A DNA stretch of 64,000 bases from JACKCP01 sp034007295 (GTDB lineage Bacteria; Desulfobacterota; Desulfobacteria; Desulfobacterales; JACKCP01), in NCBI GenBank assembly GCA_034007295.1, contig JAVERC010000004.1, forward strand, positions 62,001-126,000. The letters are read 5' to 3'. The notes under the pieces are model-generated. The model was not told the origin of the DNA. It saw only the letters and a program-made list of their open reading frames with translations, and searched no databases. Numbering within the stretch: position 1 is the stretch's first letter; every line of letters begins with the position of its first letter. Below are positions 10,501 to 20,900 of this stretch, one piece after another. Made by a program: the position numbers and the translations under genes.

Positions 10501-13495
10501 ATTACAATTATTGCAGGGATAGAAGACGGAACAGATTTTCACAGTACCTATAAGGAATTGAAATCTTCCTTACGCCGTTTCTGCTCCCACCGAAGCTGAG
10601 AAATTTTCACAGTACCTATAAGGAATTGAAATACAATGCTGCCCATTATACACCTCTCACAACAGAAAATTTTCACAGTACCTATAAGGAATTGAAATAA
10701 TATCCTGTTCATTTATAGGTCCGAATTCAACTGTCATTTTCACAGTACCTATAAGGAATTGAAATCAGGGAAAAAATTGAATTTGAACCAGGTTCAAGGG
10801 AAATTTTCACAGTACCTATAAGGAATTGAAATACTGCATAATGACGGCTGGTCTTGCTTCCGTCAAAAGATTTTCACAGTACCTATAAGGAATTGAAATT
10901 CAACAACACACAAGGAATGTTACATGGAAATAATAAATTTTCACAGTACCTATAAGGAATTGAAATTTTGCAGTCGATACAAGGATATAAGCATCACATT
11001 GTTTATTTTCACAGTACCTATAAGGAATTGAAATATTTTTATCAGGACAGAAGACGGTATTGGAGCAATTGATTTTCACAGTACCTATAAGGAATTGAAA
11101 TGGATTCACTAAGGACGGTGAAATCTGGAGCGTAACACATTTTCACAGTACCTATAAGGAATTGAAATTCGCTATGAGTAAGAGCTTTACATTCACTATG
11201 TGACTCTATTTTCACAGTACCTATAAGGAATTGAAATACAACAGTATATAAATCTGACATATACAAACTTAAAATTTTCACAGTACCTATAAGGAATTGA
11301 AATGAAACAAAGTTCTTTTTTCTTTTCAAGGTATGATCAATTTTCACAGTACCTATAAGGAATTGAAATTTGATACACCACTTCTTTTCTGTTTTGAATC
11401 AAAGAATTTTCACAGTACCTATAAGGAATTGAAATGGATGAATATAAAGTCAATTTAACCATACAAAAAAAGATTTTCACAGTACCTATAAGGAATTGAA
11501 ATTATTTTTTCAATCTTTAAGTCTTTGGTTAAAAAATAAATTTTCACAGTACCTATAAGGAATTGAAATAGTGGAATAAATAACCCAATAAAACTGGGCT
11601 GCCTGATTTTCACAGTACCTATAAGGAATTGAAATTCTTCTGAAAGAGGCCAGCCTTTTACAGCTATTAAATTTTCACAGTACCTATAAGGAATTGAAAT
11701 CCGGGGGAGCAATAAACCTTTGGCAACAGGAGGATGTATTTTCACAGTACCTATAAGGAATTGAAATGTGATCAAGAGGAAGACGGGCTTATAGATTAAC
11801 AAAATTTTCACAGTACCTATAAGGAATTGAAATCGAGTTCCTGACCTGCTTCATACTGAAGTAATGCAATTTTCACAGTACCTATAAGGAATTGAAATAA
11901 AGATAAACAAGTCTTTCTAAAAGATATCCTTGAATTTTCACAGTACCTATAAGGAATTGAAATCCCATTCACCGAATCCGGACTTTATTTTTTTGTTTTC
12001 AATTTTCACAGTACCTATAAGGAATTGAAATTATGATATTTCAAATACTCAGTATAATTTTGCAATGTGATTTTCACAGTACCTATAAGGAATTGAAATA
12101 ATGCAAATCATGCAACGGCATCTGGCATGACTGCTGCATTTTCACAGTACCTATAAGGAATTGAAATGATGACAAGTAATGAAATTGTATCAGGAAACGT
12201 CAACAATTTTCACAGTACCTATAAGGAATTGAAATATCAAAACCTTTTTTAAATTCTGTTTTATCTTCTTTATTTTCACAGTACCTATAAGGAATTGAAA
12301 TATATTTAAATATAGAGATACCGAAGAAGTTAAAACATATTTTCACAGTACCTATAAGGAATTGAAATAGAAATGTTAGTTATTATGAACAAAAAGGATA
12401 TAAAAATTTTCACAGTACCTATAAGGAATTGAAATGAAAGAAGCGTGAACAAAATATTATAATGTCCGGGAATTTTCACAGTACCTATAAGGAATTGAAA
12501 TTCTTTCGTTTATAATTCTTGCCATCTCTGGCGTGTCGATTTTCACAGTACCTATAAGGAATTGAAATTGTTTTCCCACTGCTAACCATAGCCAGCAACA
12601 AAAGATTTTCACAGTACCTATAAGGAATTGAAATTAAATCAATTGAATCCTGAAGTTTTTTTTCTTTCAGATTTTCACAGTACCTATAAGGAATTGAAAT
12701 ATCCCCTTGAAAACACAAAAACGGGAGGCAGCCAGAATTTTCACAGTACCTATAAGGAATTGAAATATCTGAGGATGAGCGAAGCTATATTTGTCACTAA
12801 AATTTTCACAGTACCTATAAGGAATTGAAATACACCATTAATTGTCTGGACAAGCTCATTTTTCAACATTTTCACAGTACCTATAAGGAATTGAAATATC
12901 CGTCAATTCCACACGACATTCTGACCATTCTGCCGATTTTCACAGTACCTATAAGGAATTGAAATACAAGAGCAGTAATCAAAAACGTTGCGATTGTCTG
13001 AATTTTCACAGTACCTATAAGGAATTGAAATCCAAATCTACTCGTATAAATTAAAAAATTTACAATTAATTTTCACAGTACCTATAAGGAATTGAAATAA
13101 TGATTTAATTCCTATATCAAGTCTCTCATGCGTAATTTTCACAGTACCTATAAGGAATTGAAATTCTTGTACAACAATACCTATTTCTAAAGGTTTCATA
13201 ATTTTCACAGTACCTATAAGGAATTGAAATTTACCATGGCTCAGAGAACTTCATAATTGGCCTAAACATTTTCACAGTACCTATAAGGAATTGAAATCAG
13301 GATAACTTGAGGTTTACAACTGGCGATTTCACCAATTTTCACAGTACCTATAAGGAATTGAAATTTTTCTCCAACAATTCTTAAACCGCCACTATGGTAT
13401 ATTTTCACAGTACCTATAAGGAATTGAAATATAATTCTTTCAAATCTGGCAAATATTTCTCTCCAATTTTCACAGTACCTATAAGAAATTAAAAT
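7596..13495 (+). CRISPR. Type I-B CRISPR array, about 89 repeats and 88 spacers
   Basis: The 30-bp repeat runs from ATTTTCACAGTACC to TATAAGGAATTGAAAT and is seen without visible change through the array, except the last copy (13466-13495), which has two G-to-A changes near its 3' end. The ending ATTGAAAT is typical of I-B repeats and supplies the usual 8-nt crRNA 5' handle. My manual count is 89 repeats; the mean period is about 66.7 bp, giving spacers of about 36-37 bp. The order leader, array, degenerate repeat gives the direction of transcription and makes spacers near 7626 the youngest. Spacers at 8428-8463 and 8494-8529 are one-base-shifted versions of the same sequence; those at 9625-9660 and 10229-10264 match at 31 of 36 positions. 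Confidence 0.99.
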
Positions 13496-13605
13496 GTAGC
13501 ACTGGATTTTTGAGTTTTTATCTTTTAAAGTTATTCCCAGAAATCAAGGATAGGAATTGTTTTATTTATTTTTAAAGAATACAGTAATTTTTTTGGTTAA
13601 TTTTT

Positions 13606-13971
13606 GTGATGAGAACTATGATGATAAAAATAAATCAATGTGAAAATATAAAAACTGCATATGAAGTGTACGGCAAAAAAATCAGGGAAATAGCCAGAGA
13701 AACGGGGCATTCTCGAAACACCATAAAAAAAGTTTTAAAAAAAGAATACTCAGGCTATTCAAAAAGGCGAGAACAGCCTTATCCCGTACTTGGACCTTAT
13801 TTAAAAATAATAGACAGCTGGCTTGAAGAAGACAAAGATAAGCCTAAAAAACAGCGGCACACAGGTGTAAGAATTTACAATAGGCTGAGAGCTGAAAAAG
13901 GTTATAGTGGCTCAATTTCAACAGTTTTGCATTATGTAAAAAAAGCAAGGCAAAAAATAAGTTTGAATTAA
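13606..13971 (+). pseudogene. istA: Truncated IS21-family transposase IstA (N-terminal fragment)
   Basis: About 118-121 residues matching the N-terminus of IstA: a helix-turn-helix (IREIARETGHSRNTIKKVL) followed by the IIDSWLEEDK...KQRHTGVRIYNRLRAEKGYSGS segment that precedes the DDE domain. Full IstA proteins are around 400-500 residues; here a stop comes before the catalytic core, no continuation is seen downstream and there is no istB. GTG at 13606 or ATG at 13609 or 13618 could start it. A decayed insertion-sequence remnant lying about 110 bp beyond the old end of the CRISPR array. The following 246 bp to 14217 hold only a short hairpin near 14015-14032. Confidence 0.85.
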
Positions 13972-14217
13972 AATATTTTTTTATTCAATTATATCTAACA
14001 TACTAGAAACAATGAGCTTTTGACTAAAAGCTTCTAACAGTAATAGTTGTCAATTAGGCAGAGCCTTAAACATAAAAATCAACCCATTTCTATTTTTTAA
14101 AGCTGCATATGTTTGAATTTATTATTTCCCTATGATCAGATTTACTGTTAGTTTAAAAAACTGCTGTATGGATTTTCGCAAAGGCAGAGTTTTAAATTAA
14201 ACATTAGGATTTTATTT

Positions 14218-15102
14218 ATGAGTGAAAATAATAAAGACATCAATGAAGTTCTAAAGGGGAGGGTACTTATAGTAGCGGCTGCTATTTTGTGGGGAACATC
14301 CGGTGCAGCCCAGGCTTATGCTCCAATTGAGGCTTCGCCTGCTTTGCTTGGTACTTTTAGAATTTTGATAGCAGGTATTTTTATTACATCTTTTTCTGTT
14401 ATTAAAAATCAGATTAAAAATTTCAGGTGTTTTTTTACCCCGTTTCTTTTGCTTACAGGTCTTTGCCAGGCAATGTTTCAGTTTGGATATTTTTCTGCAA
14501 TTAAAATAACCGGTGTTGCAGTAGGAGCAATGGTTGCAATTGGCTGCTCACCTGTTTTTTCAGGGATACTTGGAGTCTTATTCGACAGGGAAAAGCTTTC
14601 CATAAACTGGTTTATTTCAACTTTTCTTGCAGTTTCGGGCCTATTTTTACTCATGATCAGTTCAAATGATTCTGTAAAAATTGAAACTGCAGGAATATTG
14701 TTTGCAATTCTTGCGGGCTTTTCCTATGCCTTGTTTACCCTTGTTGCCAAAAGGCTCATAAAATCAAGAAGCGAAGACAGTGTTATTGGTGTTTCATTTC
14801 TTATTGGTACTGTATTTATGGCTTTTTTTTTCTTTATCTATCCAATTAACTGGCTTTTTACTCCAAGAGGAATTGGAGCTGTTTTGTATCTTGGGATTAT
14901 ATCTGCAGGGCTTTCTTATATGTGTTATGGAAGGGGGCTTAAGTCTGTTAAGGTTTCAACTGTTGGAACACTTACTCTTGCAGAACCCTTAACTGCTGCT
15001 TTTCTTGGTATTTTTCTTCTTAATGAACCCCTTACTTTTTTGTCAGGTATTGGAATGATTTTTATTCTGGTATCCCAGGTCATTATGGTTTTTAATAAAT
15101 AG
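14218..15102 (+). CDS. DMT-superfamily transporter (EamA/RhaT type)
   Basis: 294 residues, very hydrophobic, with about ten predicted membrane helices in two EamA halves (roughly residues 14-145 and 155-293). The first helix region (VLIVAAAILWGTSGAAQAYAP) and the second-half motif GTLTLAEPLTAAFLGIFLLNEPL are characteristic of EamA drug/metabolite exporters. The substrate cannot be told from sequence. The ATG is preceded by an AGGA-like site about ten bases upstream. Monocistronic: the neighbour to the right converges on it from the minus strand. Confidence 0.88.
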   Translation: MSENNKDINEVLKGRVLIVAAAILWGTSGAAQAYAPIEASPALLGTFRILIAGIFITSFSVIKNQIKNFRCFFTPFLLLTGLCQAMFQFGYFSAIKITGVAVGAMVAIGCSPVFSGILGVLFDREKLSINWFISTFLAVSGLFLLMISSNDSVKIETAGILFAILAGFSYALFTLVAKRLIKSRSEDSVIGVSFLIGTVFMAFFFFIYPINWLFTPRGIGAVLYLGIISAGLSYMCYGRGLKSVKVSTVGTLTLAEPLTAAFLGIFLLNEPLTFLSGIGMIFILVSQVIMVFNK

Positions 15103-15135
15103 CAGGTGAATAAAAAAATTAATTTTTGGGCATTT

Positions 15136-15165
15136 GCAAAAAAGGCAGTTTTCGTTCAGACATTA
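15136..15165 (-). repeat. Solitary arm of the dispersed hairpin element
   Basis: On the minus strand this reads TAATGTCTGAACGAAAAC then TGCCTTTTTTGC, nearly the same as the left end of the complete copies (TAGTGGCTGAACGAAAAC...). No matching second arm follows, so it is a truncated or decayed copy. The TGA stop of the ydjM-like gene lies inside it. Confidence 0.65.
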
Positions 15166-15800
15166 AAAAGATTTATTAAATATTTAAAGCCATTGGAAAG
15201 TTTTTCAAAATTTATATAGGTTAAAATAAAAATACCTGAATAAACAATAATAGTTGTATAAATATCAAGGCCTTTAATAGACAATGCCGTTCCAAGGGAA
15301 TTTTTTAAATTATACAGGGAATTGATTTCATCTAATATAAGATGCACTAAATATCCATAAAGAAATGAAATACCAATCACAAATCCTGAAATTTCACCAA
15401 GTTTAAAATATGTTATCTGAAATATCAAAAGTGAAATAAAAACTGCCATTGGGATAGAATGATAAATCCCTCTGTGTCTTGAATAGTATTTAAAAATTTT
15501 TGATACAGCAAATTTAATAAAAAAATATACACAAGGCGGAATTAAAAATGCGTATTTTATCGGAGAATCAATAAGTAAATAAATTGCTGCAAAGCCGCCA
15601 AGAACTGATAATAAATTAAAAATTATATTTATTGTTCTGCTGTTGTCGCTGTCTATATCAGGAAAAATTGAACCTGCATAAGAACTTACAAAAACAAGAC
15701 CTGAAAAATAAACTGACTTGTTTAAAAAATAAAGACTTAAAGCTCCTGCTGCATATCCTGCAAGAACTCCTGCCTCTGAATGAACTTTAAAATCGGGCAT
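15156..15800 (-). CDS. YdjM-like membrane-bound metal-dependent hydrolase family protein
   Basis: 214 residues with several membrane helices and the conserved polar motifs of the YdjM/DUF457 family: H7 near the N-terminus, GSIFPDIDSDNS (about 43-54), RHRGIYHS (about 109-116) and HLILDEINS (about 153-161). Members are predicted inner-membrane metal-dependent hydrolases; substrates are unknown. The start ATG directly abuts the stop of the MerR gene, so the two are co-transcribed. The last residues and TGA overlap the end of a repeat fragment, which may have changed the C-terminus. Confidence 0.8.
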   Translation of the reverse strand: MPDFKVHSEAGVLAGYAAGALSLYFLNKSVYFSGLVFVSSYAGSIFPDIDSDNSRTINIIFNLLSVLGGFAAIYLLIDSPIKYAFLIPPCVYFFIKFAVSKIFKYYSRHRGIYHSIPMAVFISLLIFQITYFKLGEISGFVIGISFLYGYLVHLILDEINSLYNLKNSLGTALSIKGLDIYTTIIVYSGIFILTYINFEKLSNGFKYLINLFNV

Positions 15801-16220
15801 TTATTTTTCTTTTTTTTTCTCTTTTAAAAGTATTTGAAGTCTGTCTTTGGCCTTGTCATGAAAACTTACAATATCTTCTTCAAGAAGTTTTAGTTCACTT
15901 ATTCTTTCCCTTATTTCAGCAAGTCTTTTCTGACCGTATTCAAGGGTTTTTTTAATCTGGTCAATTTCATCAAGGTCAATATTGGCAAGGCCGATTATTT
16001 CTGCAATTTCATCAATTGAATACCCAAATTTTCTACCTTTTAAAATAAGAATTAATCTGGCACGGTCTTTTCTCGTATAAATTCTTTGGTTGCCTTCTGT
16101 TCTTCCGGGACAGATAAGACCTTTTTCTTCATAAAATCTTATGGTTCTTGTGCTTATTTCAAATTCTTCTGCAAGATTTGATATTGAAAAGGTTTTTTGG
16201 TTTTCATCTTTTTTTGTCAT
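15801..16220 (-). CDS. MerR-family transcriptional regulator, LiuR-like
   Basis: 139 residues. The N-terminal winged helix-turn-helix (ISNLAEEFEISTRTIRFYEEKGL, residues about 13-35) is followed by GNQRIYTRKDRARLILILKGRKFGYSIDEIAEIIGL, closely like LiuR-type MerR proteins that control acyl-CoA and branched-chain amino acid catabolism, and by a coiled-coil dimerisation helix from about residue 80. No metal-binding Cys residues are present, arguing against a metal sensor. It lies downstream of an acyl-CoA transferase gene whose promoter contains a 24-bp palindrome, the likely operator. No similar palindrome is visible upstream of this gene itself. Confidence 0.88.
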   Translation of the reverse strand: MTKKDENQKTFSISNLAEEFEISTRTIRFYEEKGLICPGRTEGNQRIYTRKDRARLILILKGRKFGYSIDEIAEIIGLANIDLDEIDQIKKTLEYGQKRLAEIRERISELKLLEEDIVSFHDKAKDRLQILLKEKKKEK

Positions 16221-16390
16221 TTTTCACCATTTTTGTATTTATAAACTAATTAATTCTGGTGTTGAATTTTTTTATTATTGCAAAAAAATTATTAAACTCC
16301 ATACCAGAAAAATTGTTTTATTCAAGTAAATATAATTTTTTATAATATTTCGGCAAAAATTTTTAAGATTTACTCAGACTTTAAATAAGT

Positions 16391-16418
16391 ACTGCCCGGC
16401 AGTGTTTTACCGGGCAGT
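16391..16418 (-). terminator. Hairpin terminator of the acyl-CoA transferase gene
   Basis: Perfect 9-bp stem (ACTGCCCGG at 16391-16399 with CCGGGCAGT at 16410-16418) and a 10-nt loop, 15 bp past the stop of the minus-strand gene. The run after the stem on the minus strand (ACTTATTT) is only moderately U-rich, so some read-through into the merR gene is possible. Confidence 0.7.
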
Positions 16419-16432
16419 TAGGCGGGCTTAAT

Positions 16433-17758
16433 TTATATCCATTTGTTCTTTGCTGCTTCAGCAGTAAGCTCTTCCCTGAAGTCTGGGTGGGCTATTTTTA
16501 TCAGGGCTTTTGCTCTTTCTGAAATGCTTTTGTATCTTAGGTTTGCCGCTCCGAACTCGGTAACTATATACTCAACTTCAGTCCTTGGAGTAGTTACTGT
16601 TGTTCCAGGAGGGAAATAGGGGACAATTTTGGATTTTAAATTTCCTTCTTTATCTTTAAAAGTAGAGTTTAAGGCCAGAATGCTTTTTCCTCCCTTAGAA
16701 CGCTTTGATCCGTGGATAAAATTAAGCTGGCCGCCGGTTCCGCTGTATTGAAATGTTCCAATTGATTCTGATGCCGCCTGTCCTGTCAGATCAATCATAA
16801 GTGCATTGTTTATTGAAACCAGATTGTCGTTTTGACCAATTATGTCAGGGTTGTTAATGTAGCTTATGTCTTTAAATACAAAATTTTCATTATCATGTAT
16901 AAATTCATAAAATTCTTTTGTGCCTACACAAAAAGCAGCTGTAACTTTTCCGGGCATGAATGTTTTTTTCGATCCATTTATAACTCCGGCTTTTACAAGT
17001 TCCATAACAGAAGGGGTTACAACTTCTGCATGCATTCCAAGATCTTTTTTATCCTTCAGATGATGGCCTATTGCATTGCCAAGACCTCCAAATCCAAGCT
17101 GGATTGTTGATCCGTCTTCAATAAGTTCTGATATATGAGCTGCAATTTTTTCTTCTGTTTCTGTAATTATAATTTCTGGTACTTCAAAAATATCTGCTTC
17201 ATGCTCAATAATAAAGTCTGCCTCTGATACATGAATCATGAAATCTTCACTGTTTATTCTTGGAAGTTTGTTATTTACCTCAAGAATTACAATATCTGCT
17301 TTTTCAATATCTTTTTTATGTAAAAATGATCCAAAAAGAGATCTGCACATATAACCGTTTTCGTCAGGCGGAGTTACAACAGAAGTAACTATATTATATC
17401 CTCTTGATTCAACATAGCTTGGACAGTCACCTAAATGAATTGGTACATATTGTGCCATTCCGTACTGCATGCATATTCTTTCTACGGGGCCTACAAACAT
17501 TGTTTCAATGTGAAAGCTTTCTCTGTTTTTAGGATCCATGAAATCATAAAAATCCATAGCAAATCCAAGACCAAGTAATACATTTTTTAGTTCAGGGGCC
17601 CTCGCACTTAAAGCTCTGCAAAAAGCTGGAGGTATACAGGTTCCTCCGCTTAAAGCAACTTTATCGTTTGACTTTACACTTTTTGCTGCTTCTTCAGCTG
17701 TAGTTAGTTTTTCTTTGTATAAATCCTGCCATCTAGTTTTTAAAGCTGTTTGATTCAT
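16433..17758 (-). CDS. Acyl-CoA hydrolase / acetate-acyl CoA-transferase family protein (Cat/AbfT type)
   Basis: 441 residues, the full length for butyryl-CoA:acetate or 4-hydroxybutyrate CoA-transferases. The oxyanion-hole motif LGFGGLGNAI lies at 221-230 and the likely catalytic glutamate is E245 in GMHAEVV, which forms the CoA thioester intermediate in this family. The later SINNALMIDLTGQAASESIG block (about 315-335) and the TTVTTPRTEVEYIVTE segment are also typical. It probably moves CoA between acetate and an acyl-CoA in fatty or amino acid oxidation. Control by the adjacent LiuR-like MerR protein is inferred from the palindromic promoter. Substrate not determinable. Confidence 0.9.
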   Translation of the reverse strand: MNQTALKTRWQDLYKEKLTTAEEAAKSVKSNDKVALSGGTCIPPAFCRALSARAPELKNVLLGLGFAMDFYDFMDPKNRESFHIETMFVGPVERICMQYGMAQYVPIHLGDCPSYVESRGYNIVTSVVTPPDENGYMCRSLFGSFLHKKDIEKADIVILEVNNKLPRINSEDFMIHVSEADFIIEHEADIFEVPEIIITETEEKIAAHISELIEDGSTIQLGFGGLGNAIGHHLKDKKDLGMHAEVVTPSVMELVKAGVINGSKKTFMPGKVTAAFCVGTKEFYEFIHDNENFVFKDISYINNPDIIGQNDNLVSINNALMIDLTGQAASESIGTFQYSGTGGQLNFIHGSKRSKGGKSILALNSTFKDKEGNLKSKIVPYFPPGTTVTTPRTEVEYIVTEFGAANLRYKSISERAKALIKIAHPDFREELTAEAAKNKWI

Positions 17759-17801
17759 CTTTAATATTCCCTCCCAAGTGGTGCATTTTAAAATCTCACA
17801 T

Positions 17802-17833
17802 AAACTTTACGTTAACGTCAAGTTTATTGTCAA
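17802..17833 (-). promoter_or_regulatory. Promoter with MerR-type palindromic operator upstream of the CoA-transferase
   Basis: On the minus strand a -35 TTGACA (17828-17833) and a -10-like TAAAGT (17804-17809) are 18 bp apart. A 24-bp inverted repeat (17802-17825), centred on ACGTTAACGT with AAACTT/AAGTTT outer arms and one mismatched pair, fills the spacer and covers the -10. A palindrome between -35 and -10 is the classic MerR-family layout, and the ACGT-rich core resembles LiuR-type sites as I remember them. Confidence 0.78.
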
Positions 17834-17949
17834 GAAAAATGTTATAAATAAATTATAAAAAATTTATTTTTGAGATTAGTTTTTTTAAAATAGAGTGTTA
17901 GTGATTTTTGTTAACTGACATTAAGACAAGATTTTAAATTTTTAAAAAA

Positions 17950-20900
17950 TTAGCATGTGCTGAAGTCAAGGACTTTTCTTACAATTTTTGAAAGGTCAGT
18001 ATAAGAATAGGGTTTGACAATATAGTCTTTGACACCCATAGACAAAGTGTCTTTGATTTGTCCTTCGCTGGAATACCCACTTGCAACAATTATTTTTACC
18101 CAGGGATCAATTTTTAGAAGTTCCCTGATTGCATTTTTACCCCCCATTCCAGGCATTCCAATATCTAAAATTACAAGGTCAATTTTATCTTTTGAGTTTT
18201 TATATTCAGCTATTGCCTGTTCACCACTTTCCGCTGAAATAACTTTATAGCCTAATTTTTCAAGCATTTTTGTAGTTAAAGATAAAATATTTTTATCGTC
18301 ATCTGCTGTAAGGATTGTTTCTGCTCCATGGTGAAGGGCGGAAGTTTGTTCCTTGATTTGTGGAATACATGGTTTCTCTTCTGTTACAGGGAAGACTATA
18401 TAAAAAATCGTGCCTTTATTTTTGATGCTTTCACATTCAATAAATCCGTTGTGTGACTTTACTATTCCGTAAATTACAGACAGGCCAAGGCCTGTACCCT
18501 TTCCTATAGATTTTGTTGTAAAAAAAGGATCAAAAATTTTTTCAAGGGTTGAGTTATCCATGCCGGCACCTGAATCTTCTACTGAAAGAAGCATGTAGTT
18601 TCCATAAGGTATATTCTTTCTGGATTCAAAAGGAAGGTCTGACTCATTAAAATATTCTATAAATTGTGTACTTATAACAAGACTTCCTCCATCCTGCATT
18701 ACATCTTTAGCATTTAGACAAAGATTTATAAGTACTTGTTCTATCTGGCCCTGGTCTGCTTTTATGTATTTTTCCTTTTTTTCAAGGACAAGCTTAACTG
18801 TAATCATTTTTGGAAGAACTCTGTCTATCATTTTTTTTATTCTTACTATTTCCTGATTTAATGATACAGGTTCGAGCCTGCTTTCTGTTTTTCTGCTGAA
18901 AGCCAAAAGCCTTTTAACAAGATCAGCTCCCCGTTCTGTTGCCTGAAGGATATTTGAAATATTTTTATGAATAGTTTTATTTGATTTCAAAAGAAGAAGT
19001 TCACAGTTTCCTGAAATGATGTAAAGCAGATTATTGAAATCATGTGCTATCCCTCCGGCAAGCGTTCCAACTGCTTCAATTTTTTGTGCCTGCCTCAAAA
19101 GTTTTTCTTTTGAAAGAAGTTCCTGCTCTGATATTTTTCTTTCAGTTATATCTGTGCTTATAAAAATTATTCCTGAAGGCTGTTTGTGAGAATCACAGAT
19201 AAGCACTGTTCTAGTGAAAAGGTAAATTTTGTTGCCTAATTGATCAAAATCTACAGTTTCACCATGCCATTGACCTTTTTCAATTGTGGTTTTTATTATT
19301 TTTTCTGATGCGTTCTTATCTGATTCTAGTTCAAAAAATTCAATTTGGGTTTTTGCAGAATTATTTTTTAGAGCTCTTTTTTTTGATTCTGATTGATTTA
19401 AATAGGTTATGTTTCCCATCATGTCAGTCACTATAACCATATCTTTAATCTGATTGAGGATTTCTGCCTGGAATTTTAATTTGTCTTCATATTCAAGCCT
19501 TTTTGTTATGTCATTAACTACATTCATTATAATTTTTTTATTGGACAACATAAGAACTGCTGATGAGCTTGTAAGATCGATTATTTGATTATTTTTTTTT
19601 ACAGCTTTTAAATTGATAAGTGCATGACCGTATTTTTTAAGATAAGAAGATGCTTTCACAAGTTTGGTTTTTTCGCTGGCTAATATCAAATCTGTTATGT
19701 TTTTTGTTATAAATTCACTTTTAGTGTAACCCATTATTCGCAGGGCACTTGTATTTACATCAATAATATTGCCTTTAAAATTTTGCAGAATTATTCCTTC
19801 GTTTGACTGCTGAAAAATATTTCTGAATTTTTCTTCACTTTCCTTTAAATTTTTTTCAGCCGCCTTCCTGTTATTTATTTCTTTTTGAAGTTTTCTGTTA
19901 AAAAATATCAGAGTAATTACGCAGAAAAAAAATACAGCAATTGCAATTAAAAGGAAAAAAAATGTAAATTTAATTTTTTTTAAGTCAGGTTTTGGACTTG
20001 GGTCAAATATAAACCCTTTGAGACTGAATTTTTCAGGAACCAGGCCGTGTTTTGCAAAAATTTGCCCAATATATTGCCATCTGCCTTGGTTTAAATGACC
20101 TATTTCTACAAGATTTGGCATTATAAGATCGTTTGTTTTTTTTGCTTCATATTCAAGATGCTCTTTTGTTTTTTTAGTACTTAATTCAGATAAAATATAT
20201 TCAATTATTTCATTTTGATGAGTAAGGGCATATTCCCATCCCTCAATGCTTGCTTTTTTAAATTTTTTTACTCTTTCAAAATTGTTTTTAATTTCGTTTT
20301 CTGAGGTAAAAATACAGTCTCCGTAAAAATCTACACCATAATTTACAGGGTTAATAATATTGTATCTGATATTTTTGCTTTCATACAAATATGGTTCATT
20401 TGTAATGTATGCACTTAGGACGTCAATATTATCATCAAAATAGTCTTTTTTTTTTATTGGCCCTTTAATATGAATTATGTCAGAGATATTTAAACCCTCA
20501 TTTGAAAAAGTAGCTAAAAGTTCAATATCTCTTGCTTGTTTGATGAATTTTATTTTTTTTCCTATCATATCCTGAGGAGTTAGAATATTTTTTGTTTTTT
20601 TTGAAATAAATATTAAGGGCGAATGTTGAAAAATTGGTGCAATTAGTACAACTGGCTTATTATTAAGCCTTGAAATCAAAACTTCAGAATTTGTTACCCC
20701 GTATTGGGCTTTTCCTTGTATAACTAAATCAACAGTTGAAATATTATAGCCGCCTTCTTTTATTTCTACTTCAAGGCCTTGATTTGTATAAAATCCTTTA
20801 ATCTTTGCTGCATAATATCCTGCGAACTGAAATTGATGGGACCATTTAAGCTGCAATATAATTTTTTCATTTTTGTCATTATAGGCTGCTGTATTAGAAA

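Noticed and set aside
7743..12828. Many open frames of 60-120 codons across the CRISPR array on both strands
   Set aside because: They are translations of the repeat (recurring FQFLIGTVK, ISIPYRYCEN and FHSTYKELK strings), not genes.
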